A stretch of 32,688 bases of DNA from Chitinophagales bacterium (GTDB taxonomy: Bacteria > Bacteroidota > Bacteroidia > Chitinophagales > JABDMM01). The notes beneath the pieces were generated by a model. The model was not told the DNA's origin. It saw nothing but the letters and a program-made list of their open reading frames with translations, and did not search any database. A program made the position numbers and the translations under genes. The stretch is taken from positions 1 to 32,688 of the forward strand of contig JABDMM010000039.1 of the NCBI GenBank assembly GCA_013001465.1. The letters run 5' to 3'. This document shows positions 26,611-32,688 of this stretch, piece after piece; the stretch's first letter is position 1, and each line of letters starts with the position of its first letter.

Positions 26611-27843
26611 TTGATTACATACCGCAAGGAAACATTAGATAATGGGTTGAAAATTATAATCCATGAAGACAGATCAACTCCATTTATTGCCGTTAATACG
26701 CTTTATGGGGTCGGTTCAAAAAACGAAGATCCCGGTCGGACCGGATTTGCACATCTATTTGAGCACCTCATGTTTGGAGGTTCTGTAAATATTCCTGAAT
26801 TCGATACTCCACTCCAGAAAGCTGGTGGAGATAGCAATGCATTTACCAACCCGGATATAACGAATTACTTCAACACTCTTCCGGCTTCGAATCTGGAAAC
26901 TGCTTTGTGGCTGGAATCTGATAGAATGCTGCAGCTGGATTTTTCTCAGGAGAGCCTCGATGTTCAGAAAAGTGTTGTGATAGAAGAATTCAAAGAGAAC
27001 TATATCAATCAGCCATATGGAAACGTTTGGCATCATTTGCTGGATCTCTCTTATAAGAAGCATCCATATCGCTGGCCAACCATTGGATTAACACCTCAAC
27101 ATGTCAAGGATGCTACATTAGATGATGTGAAGTCCTTCTTTTACGATCATTACAGACCAAACAATGCCACACTTGTCGTTGCTGGAAATGTGAGCTTTGA
27201 CAAGGTTATGAGATTGGTTGACAAATGGTTTGCAGACATTCCGTCATCAGATATACCCGCTCCTGCTTATAAACATGAGGAACCTCAGAACGAAGCCAGG
27301 TTTAAAGAAGTGGAAGAAAATGTTCCAATCCCAGCTCTATACAAAACATTTCATATGGGAGCGAGAATGGACGAAGAATATTATGCCAGTGACCTCCTAA
27401 CCGATCTACTTTCAAGTGGTGCTTCTTCCCGAATGAATCAGGAGTTGGTAAAGGAAAAAAAGATATTCTCATCTGCAAATGCATACATATCTGATTCGAT
27501 AGATCCGGGACTAATTATTGCTGAGGGCAAGATCAATCCTAAATTTTCAATTGAGGAAGCAGATGATGCCCTTTCTTCCTTGCTCTATTCTTTTGTAGAT
27601 GAGGTTTCAGATAAAGAGCTTGATAAAGTCAAAAACAAAGTTGAATCATCGATCGGTTTCTCTAAAGTCGAATTGCTTACCAGAGCTATGAATATTGCAT
27701 ACTTCGATCATCTTGGAGACCCGGAAATGATAAATAATGAAGAAAAGCTATATCGAAATGTGAGTATCGATGATATAAGATCTGCAGCTAAAAAGATCTT
27801 CAGGAAGGATAATTGTTCAACATTATATTATAAGGCAAAATGA
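26611..27843 (+). CDS. M16 family zinc peptidase, catalytic partner
   Basis: A 410-residue insulinase-type protease. The inverted zinc site HxxEH is intact at 48-52 (HLFEH), with the third ligand expected at Glu125 or Glu126 in VVIEEFKENY. The family landmarks GVGSKNEDPGRTGFAH and the HPYRWPTIG segment are present. No signal peptide is seen, so it is probably cytoplasmic or exported by another route. TTG is the only possible start (an in-frame TAA lies 18 bases upstream), and the N-terminus from there matches the family (LDNGLKIIIHED). It overlaps the next gene by four bases (ATGA), the usual arrangement for the active and inactive halves of bacterial M16 heterodimers. The substrate is unknown; peptide clearance is typical. 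Confidence 0.92.
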   Translation: MITYRKETLDNGLKIIIHEDRSTPFIAVNTLYGVGSKNEDPGRTGFAHLFEHLMFGGSVNIPEFDTPLQKAGGDSNAFTNPDITNYFNTLPASNLETALWLESDRMLQLDFSQESLDVQKSVVIEEFKENYINQPYGNVWHHLLDLSYKKHPYRWPTIGLTPQHVKDATLDDVKSFFYDHYRPNNATLVVAGNVSFDKVMRLVDKWFADIPSSDIPAPAYKHEEPQNEARFKEVEENVPIPALYKTFHMGARMDEEYYASDLLTDLLSSGASSRMNQELVKEKKIFSSANAYISDSIDPGLIIAEGKINPKFSIEEADDALSSLLYSFVDEVSDKELDKVKNKVESSIGFSKVELLTRAMNIAYFDHLGDPEMINNEEKLYRNVSIDDIRSAAKKIFRKDNCSTLYYKAK

Positions 27844-29117
27844 TTGGATCGATAGATAGAAAAACAGCTCCGTCTTTAGACTTCGATAATACGCTCTCTT
27901 TTCCGGATTTCAAGAGAGGAAAATTGAACAATGGTATTCCTTATCTGATCGTAAATGACGGCGAACAGGATCTGGTGAAGATCAATTTTATCTTCAATGC
28001 CGGGAAATGGTTCGAACCGAAGAAGCTTGTGGGCAAACTTTGCAATAAACTGATGAGAGAAGGAAGCAATGATCATACATCAGCAGAGCTAGCAGAAAAA
28101 CTGGATTTTTATGGTGTAACACTTCGAAATCAGTGCAAGGCATTTACTTCGGTATATTCTGTATATGTACTTAATAAACACTTAGCCAGCGTTCTTCCAT
28201 TGCTTGAAGAAATTTTCTTTAACGCTTCGCTGCCAGAGGAAGAACTAAGTATCATACTTCTTAAAGAAAAACAGCGTCTAAAGGTCCAGTTGCAGAGAAA
28301 CGACTTTGTTTCAAGCCAGGAATTTTTTAAACACATGTACGGTGACCATCACCCTTTTGGTTATCGCCTGGACATTGAAGATCACAAGATCGATCTGCTT
28401 CCGGATATAAAAAGTTTCTACTCATCAAATTACATCAATCCAGAAAAGATCTGCATTGCCGGTAAGATAAAAGACGTTACTTTAAATCTTCTGGACAAGC
28501 ATTTTGGACAGAATACATTCAAATCGGTTGTCTACGATAAAGACCGACATAAACCGAATGGTACTTCAGAATTAGAGCACAGAACAAGTATTGACAACAG
28601 CGTTCAATCGGCGATCAGAATTGGCGGTTTGCTTTTCAATAAAACACACCCTGATTACTTCGACTTCAAAATTGTAAACACCATTTTAGGTGGGTATTTT
28701 GGATCGAGATTGATGTCGAACATCAGAGAAGAGAAAGGCTATACATACGGAATATACTCCAGTTGTACTTCACTTCTTGAAGGAGGATACTTTTCAATTG
28801 CAACAGAAGTTGGTCATAAATACACGGAAGACACATTAAAGGAAATATCATTTGAATTAAAACGTTTACAAACTGAGTTAATTTCTGATGAAGAGTTAAA
28901 CACGGTTAAGAATTATATGTCGAGCAAGATCCAAGGAAGTCTGGATGGGCCATTTCATAGCTCAGCAACTTTGAATGATCTTTGGATGTATGACTTGGAT
29001 AACCAATATCTCAAAGATTACATGGATCGTGTAAATGATATAAATGCAGAAGACATTAGACATCTTGCTCAGAAATATTTGAATATTAAGGACATGTATA
29101 AAATTATTGTCAGTTAG
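27840..29117 (+). CDS. M16 family protein, non-catalytic partner
   Basis: A 425-residue M16 homologue in which the zinc site is gone: the region aligned with HxxEH reads KLVGKLCNKLMREG. It keeps the C-terminal substrate-binding signature (RLMSNIREEKGYTYGIYSS), whose Arg and Tyr supply part of the active site of the partner in heterodimers. It therefore probably folds with the upstream catalytic subunit into a two-chain clam shell. Its ATG overlaps the upstream stop (ATGA), giving equal translation. No signal peptide is evident. Length and domain duplication are normal for the family. Confidence 0.9.
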   Translation: MIGSIDRKTAPSLDFDNTLSFPDFKRGKLNNGIPYLIVNDGEQDLVKINFIFNAGKWFEPKKLVGKLCNKLMREGSNDHTSAELAEKLDFYGVTLRNQCKAFTSVYSVYVLNKHLASVLPLLEEIFFNASLPEEELSIILLKEKQRLKVQLQRNDFVSSQEFFKHMYGDHHPFGYRLDIEDHKIDLLPDIKSFYSSNYINPEKICIAGKIKDVTLNLLDKHFGQNTFKSVVYDKDRHKPNGTSELEHRTSIDNSVQSAIRIGGLLFNKTHPDYFDFKIVNTILGGYFGSRLMSNIREEKGYTYGIYSSCTSLLEGGYFSIATEVGHKYTEDTLKEISFELKRLQTELISDEELNTVKNYMSSKIQGSLDGPFHSSATLNDLWMYDLDNQYLKDYMDRVNDINAEDIRHLAQKYLNIKDMYKIIVS

Positions 29118-29121
29118 ATAC

Positions 29122-30885
29122 GTGAAAAGACTTTTTCTAATTTTATTTATTTGTTTGCCCATGCTCTCTTTTGGGCAGTTTATTGCTTCTCCGGATCTTC
29201 AATGTGTAAATGAAGATGCAGGAAGTAATGATATTACTTTGACCTGGACGAACAGGAACAATCCATGCGGACCCTTTGTCGCCTATTATATTTACAGATC
29301 TTCAAATGTTAACGGTCCGTTCACCCTGATAGATTCAGTCCTCAATCAAACTCAGACAACTTATACAGATGTTACCGCTCCTGCAGGTACCTGGTATTAC
29401 TATATGGAGTCGAATTATAATTGTGTTGGGTTTACGAGAAGACAATCTGATACTGTCTGCAGTCAGTTACCTGCGATCCCTGATATCGTTTCTGTTTCGG
29501 TAAGTGGAAATTCGGTAATTATAAACTGGGCTGAAAGTCCGTCTGTGCAGACACATTATTATGAAGTTTTTATCATCAACAACGGCAATCTAACAAATCC
29601 GATCACTGTTGATCAGGTTGTTGGGATCCAGAACACGACATACACAGACAACAGTCAGAATCCGATGCTTGAGTCGATCAATTACACTGTAGCAGCTTTT
29701 GATAGTTGTGGTTTCAGTATAAATATCAATACTTTACCACAACGTACGATGTTACTGACCCACACATTAGAGCCCTGTGACCGATTGATCAACTTAGACT
29801 GGAATCGATATATAAATTGGCCGGGTGGAGTTAAAGAATATCAGATCTGGTTGAGCACGAATGGAGCTCCGCCGGCGATGGTTGGATCGGTAGATTCCTC
29901 GAGGCAGGATTTTTTCTTTTCTGCGTTCAACGATTTTGATTCTTTGTGTTTTACCGTTCGTGCAGTGCGTGCGGATTCAACTGTTTTTTCCAATTCAAAT
30001 GAGGTATGTTTTGTAGCAGAGATCGTTCAGCCCCCATCTTATCTGGCTCTGACAGATTTAACGGTAAATCCTGCAAACGAGATCATTGCAGAATGGAGGA
30101 TCGATACGTTAGCAGAACTGGCAACACTGGATTATCAAAACAGTAAAGACGGAATTAACTTTAGCTCTCTTGATTTTGTTGCTTTAGGTAATTCTTTTCC
30201 TGAAGTTTTTACATACAAGGACAGCATTACCAATCCGTCAATACGTGCATTCTATTATAGACTAAATGCATTAGATCTTTGCAACACACCATATATATCG
30301 ACTACAGGCAGGACTGTTCATCTGGATGTCGAGTTGACAGATTTCTTTGAGATGACCTTAAAGTGGAATCTTTTTGAAATGGAATTTGCTTCCGTAAGAA
30401 ACTACAATATTTACAGAAGCGATGGAAATGGGAGTTTATTTCTGGCGAGTCTTCCATCAAATGCAAGGGAATGGGTAGATGATCTAACAGATGACCTCAA
30501 CAAAAATGGTACGTTCTGTTATCGAATCGAAGCTGAATATGATCTTTTTCTTCCTACCGGTTATTCAAAATCTGGTAGCAGCTTCTCGAATACAGAATGT
30601 GAATCTCATAAAGCATTGATCTATGTACCGCCGGTTTATATTCCATCTCAAAACCCCGAAGATTTTAAACCTGTTTTGTTGTTTGGAAATGGATCTAACT
30701 ATTCGATGAAAATATTCAGCAGATGGGGTGAGCTTATATTTGAAACGAACAGTGTTAGTTTTGGATGGGATGCGACCATTAATGGAGCTGCAGCACCAAC
30801 AGGAGGTTATCCTTACTTGATAGAATTCCGCGCATCTGATGGCACGATGATCATTGAAGAGGGTATACTTACCTTGATCCGATAA
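29122..30885 (+). CDS. Secreted fibronectin III-like protein with a divergent gliding-motility-type C-terminal domain
   Basis: The start is placed at GTG 29122-29124 (587 residues), which gives the signal peptide MKRLFLILFICLPMLSFGQ. The open frame extends upstream to a TTG inside the preceding gene, a less likely start. The body consists of about five fibronectin III-like modules with repeated Y-x-I/V-Y/F-R/L-S strands (YYIYRSSNVNGPF, YQIWLSTNGAPPA, YNIYRSDGNGSL) and paired cysteines. The last 80 residues resemble the gliding-motility C-terminal domain (MKIFSRWGELIFETN, then GGYPYLIEFRASDG and GILTLIR). The usual FxPNxFxPNxDGxND opening is degraded to YIPSQNPEDFKP. Type IX export is therefore inferred but less certain. 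No PorP/SprF gene is adjacent. It begins five bases after the M16 pair. Confidence 0.8.
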   Translation: MKRLFLILFICLPMLSFGQFIASPDLQCVNEDAGSNDITLTWTNRNNPCGPFVAYYIYRSSNVNGPFTLIDSVLNQTQTTYTDVTAPAGTWYYYMESNYNCVGFTRRQSDTVCSQLPAIPDIVSVSVSGNSVIINWAESPSVQTHYYEVFIINNGNLTNPITVDQVVGIQNTTYTDNSQNPMLESINYTVAAFDSCGFSININTLPQRTMLLTHTLEPCDRLINLDWNRYINWPGGVKEYQIWLSTNGAPPAMVGSVDSSRQDFFFSAFNDFDSLCFTVRAVRADSTVFSNSNEVCFVAEIVQPPSYLALTDLTVNPANEIIAEWRIDTLAELATLDYQNSKDGINFSSLDFVALGNSFPEVFTYKDSITNPSIRAFYYRLNALDLCNTPYISTTGRTVHLDVELTDFFEMTLKWNLFEMEFASVRNYNIYRSDGNGSLFLASLPSNAREWVDDLTDDLNKNGTFCYRIEAEYDLFLPTGYSKSGSSFSNTECESHKALIYVPPVYIPSQNPEDFKPVLLFGNGSNYSMKIFSRWGELIFETNSVSFGWDATINGAAAPTGGYPYLIEFRASDGTMIIEEGILTLIR

Positions 30886-30924
30886 TAAGTTTAAGCTATT
30901 TTACATATTTACAATTAGTCTCTG

Positions 30925-30932
30925 TAGTTTTG
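30925..30932 (+). promoter_or_regulatory. Candidate -7 box for guaB (TAGTTTTG)
   Basis: An exact TAnnTTTG match 14 bases before the guaB ATG. The expected -33 position holds only TTTTAC (from 30899), a weak match. It lies in the 61-base gap after the preceding stop, consistent with separate transcription of guaB. Confidence 0.5.
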
Positions 30933-30946
30933 AGCGAAATTTTGCA

Positions 30947-32440
30947 ATGAGTAGAGTTTCGAAACCATCTTCAGCCCAAGCATCCAAATTTTCCACAGAC
31001 GGCCTTACTTTCGATGATGTCCTTCTGGTACCGGCTTACTCGCAGGTATTACCGAGGGAGGTCGACATCAGATCAAAACTAAGCAGAAATATTAGCCTGA
31101 ACATTCCTCTTGCTTCAGCTGCAATGGATACAGTAACAGAGTCGAGAATGGCTATTGCTATGGCCAGATCTGGCGGGATCGGTGTTCTTCACAAGAATAT
31201 GACCATTGAAAATCAGGCTGCAGAGGTTAGAAAAGTGAAGAGGGAAGATAGTGGCCTCATTCTAGACCCAATTACACTTGGTGTCAATGCTATAGTTGGC
31301 GATGCCTTGAAAATCATGGAAGAGAATAAGATCGGAGGAATACCCATTGTAGATTCAGATGGTAAACTAATCGGGATCTGCACAAACAGGGATCTTCGTT
31401 TTGAGTACAATATGAAAAAGCCGGTTAAAGATGTGATGACAAAAGAGCATTTGGTAACCGCCACTGTTGGGACCAATATGAAAAAAGCTGAAGCGATACT
31501 CAAAGAACATAAAATCGAAAAACTGCCGGTCGTAGATAAGAAGGGCAAACTTGTAGGCCTGATCACCTATAAGGATATTTTAAAGGTTCAGAACAATCCC
31601 TATTCTAACAAGGACAAGTTTGGAAGGCTTGTTGTTGGCGCTGCTGTTGGCGTTACAGCTGATATGCTCGATCGAATAACTGCTCTATATGAGGTCGGTG
31701 TCGATGTGGTTATCATAGATACAGCACACGGACACTCAAAAGGTGTATTAGATTCGATCTCCAAAGCAAAAAAGAAATTTAAAAAACTGGATATCATCGG
31801 AGGAAATATTGCAACTGCCGATGCTGCTAAAGCTTTAATAGATACAGGTGTCGACGGAATTAAAGTTGGTGTAGGTCCGGGTTCAATTTGCACCACGCGT
31901 GTAGTTGCTGGTGTAGGAGTTCCACAACTCTCAGCCATACATAATGTGGCAAAAGTTGCTGCACGGGCTAAAATTCCTGTGATCGCAGATGGTGGGATAC
32001 GATATACAGGTGACTTCGTGAAAGCCCTTGCCGCCGGGGCGGATTGTATTATGGCAGGTTCCATTTTTGCCGGTGTAGATGAGTCGCCGGGTGAAACCAT
32101 TATCTACGAAGGAAGAAAATTTAAAGTATACCGAGGAATGGGATCTGTTGAAGCTATGGCTCAAGGGTCGAAAGACAGGTATTTCCAGGATGTAGAAGAT
32201 GATATTAAGAAACTGGTACCTGAAGGTATCGTTGGAAGAGTGCCCTTTAAAGGAAATTTATCGGAAGTTATTCATCAATACAGCGGCGGACTTAGAGCAG
32301 GAATGGGTTATTGCGGAGCTAAGAATGTTGCAGCTTTGAAAAAAGCTAAATTTGTGAGAATCTCCACAGCAGGACAGAAAGAAAGCCATCCACATGACAT
32401 TACCATTATTAAGGAAAGTCCGAATTACAGTCCCAGATAA
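30947..32440 (+). CDS. guaB: Inosine-5'-monophosphate dehydrogenase
   Basis: A 497-residue enzyme that oxidises IMP to XMP with NAD, the committed step to GMP. The (beta/alpha)8 barrel carries the loop GPGSICTTR with catalytic Cys315, the phosphate-binding segment IPVIADGGIRYTGD, and the mobile flap with YRGMGSVEAM. Two CBS domains (about 108-165 and 170-225) are inserted in the barrel in the usual place and allow nucleotide regulation. The start ATG gives a slightly longer N-terminus than the minimal family (LTFDDVLLVPAYS begins at residue 20). It probably has its own promoter. Confidence 0.97.
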   Translation: MSRVSKPSSAQASKFSTDGLTFDDVLLVPAYSQVLPREVDIRSKLSRNISLNIPLASAAMDTVTESRMAIAMARSGGIGVLHKNMTIENQAAEVRKVKREDSGLILDPITLGVNAIVGDALKIMEENKIGGIPIVDSDGKLIGICTNRDLRFEYNMKKPVKDVMTKEHLVTATVGTNMKKAEAILKEHKIEKLPVVDKKGKLVGLITYKDILKVQNNPYSNKDKFGRLVVGAAVGVTADMLDRITALYEVGVDVVIIDTAHGHSKGVLDSISKAKKKFKKLDIIGGNIATADAAKALIDTGVDGIKVGVGPGSICTTRVVAGVGVPQLSAIHNVAKVAARAKIPVIADGGIRYTGDFVKALAAGADCIMAGSIFAGVDESPGETIIYEGRKFKVYRGMGSVEAMAQGSKDRYFQDVEDDIKKLVPEGIVGRVPFKGNLSEVIHQYSGGLRAGMGYCGAKNVAALKKAKFVRISTAGQKESHPHDITIIKESPNYSPR

Positions 32441-32445
32441 AATAA

Positions 32446-32468
32446 AAGAGCCGTATAAACCTGCTCTT
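32446..32468. terminator. Hairpin after guaB, possibly a bidirectional terminator
   Basis: A 6-bp stem AAGAGC/GCTCTT (32446-32451 and 32463-32468) begins five bases beyond the guaB stop. A T-rich tract follows it only on the minus strand (TTTTATTTTA across 32438-32447); on the plus strand the bases after it are CTTCAGAGG. Its strength as a guaB terminator is therefore doubtful. Confidence 0.4.
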
Positions 32469-32519
32469 CTTCAGAGGCAATTATATTTCAGAAAGACTGC
32501 GAAAATTTCATTAGGAAAT

Positions 32520-32660
32520 CTACTTCAATTCTAGACTGAATTTAATCGGTACTGCTATCGGTTGTTCTGGTGCATTAATGGTCGTTATTTCAATAAGAAC
32601 GGTTAAAAAGTATGTAATTTTAACTTTATAATTCGATTTGTAAATGGATGTAAGTATAGA
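32520..32660 (-). other. Open frame without a start codon, possible gene remnant
   Basis: The minus strand is open for 46 codons before TAG at 32520-32522. The last 20 read like a protein tail (NAPEQPIAVPIKFSLELK), loosely like the end of a TonB-type domain. It has no ATG, GTG or TTG, and an in-frame TGA lies just upstream at 32661-32663. It may be a remnant or chance. Confidence 0.2.
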
Positions 32661-32688
32661 TCATAAGCAATATCTGGAAGAGATTAAC
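32644..32688 (+). CDS. Start of an unidentified gene (partial, right edge)
   Basis: ATG at 32644-32646 opens a frame of 15 codons (MDVSIDHKQYLEEIN) that runs off the window. It lies 203 bases after guaB. No family can be assigned from 15 residues. It overlaps the upstream end of the start-less minus-strand frame, so only one of the two is likely to be real. Confidence 0.45.
   Translation, partial: MDVSIDHKQYLEEIN

Noticed and set aside
31600-32100. Long minus-strand open frame antisense to guaB
   Set aside because: guaB is intact with all catalytic motifs; the antisense frame has a composition typical of a coding shadow and no homology that I recognise.

Overview
This window looks like a chromosomal segment of a gliding, type IX secreting member of the Bacteroidota (Cytophaga-Flavobacterium-Bacteroides group). 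The evidence is a SusC/SusD pair, a PorP/SprF membrane protein beside a giant adhesin with a gliding-motility-type C-terminal domain, an OmpA/PD40 protein of the PorE type, an atpBEFHAG operon without atpD and atpC, promoters of the TTTG-N19-TAnnTTTG type, and few Shine-Dalgarno sequences. Family or genus cannot be fixed from the sequence. I see no tRNA, rRNA, CRISPR array, insertion sequence or prophage.

Layout. Positions 1-1132 (minus) hold the N-terminus of a carboxypeptidase-regulatory-like/TonB-receptor-type protein and a CPBP membrane protease. Positions 1133-1682 are non-coding and end in a short octamer repeat array. Positions 1683-10384 (minus) are one tight unit: a 1409-residue adhesin, PorP/SprF, a PorE-like OmpA protein, the pseudouridine synthase RluB and a small secreted regulatory-like domain protein. 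Positions 10385-10793 are an unusual intergenic region built of octamer arrays in inverted orientation around a GC hairpin element. Positions 10794-16291 (minus) are the ATP synthase genes atpB-E-F-H-A-G followed by scpB, driven by a well-matched promoter at 16352-16382. Positions 16427-21138 are susC-susD with a clear terminator. Positions 21480-26520 (minus) hold a two-gene module, a lipoprotein followed by an outer-membrane barrel, present twice in tandem. From 26611 the genes run on the plus strand: an active/inactive M16 protease pair, a secreted protein with a divergent gliding-type C-terminus, guaB, and the first codons of another gene.

How the genes work together. Most of the window concerns the cell surface. 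The adhesin should leave through the type IX system with its own PorP/SprF partner, while the OmpA protein anchors the assembly to the envelope. SusC and SusD import an unidentified ligand. The duplicated lipoprotein/barrel pairs probably form outer-membrane assemblies of unknown role. The housekeeping genes (rluB, scpB, atp, guaB) are embedded between them.

The least explained items are the duplicated lipoprotein/barrel module and the family of 8-bp-period intergenic arrays, which recur close to gene ends and are joined twice to the same 20-bp element.
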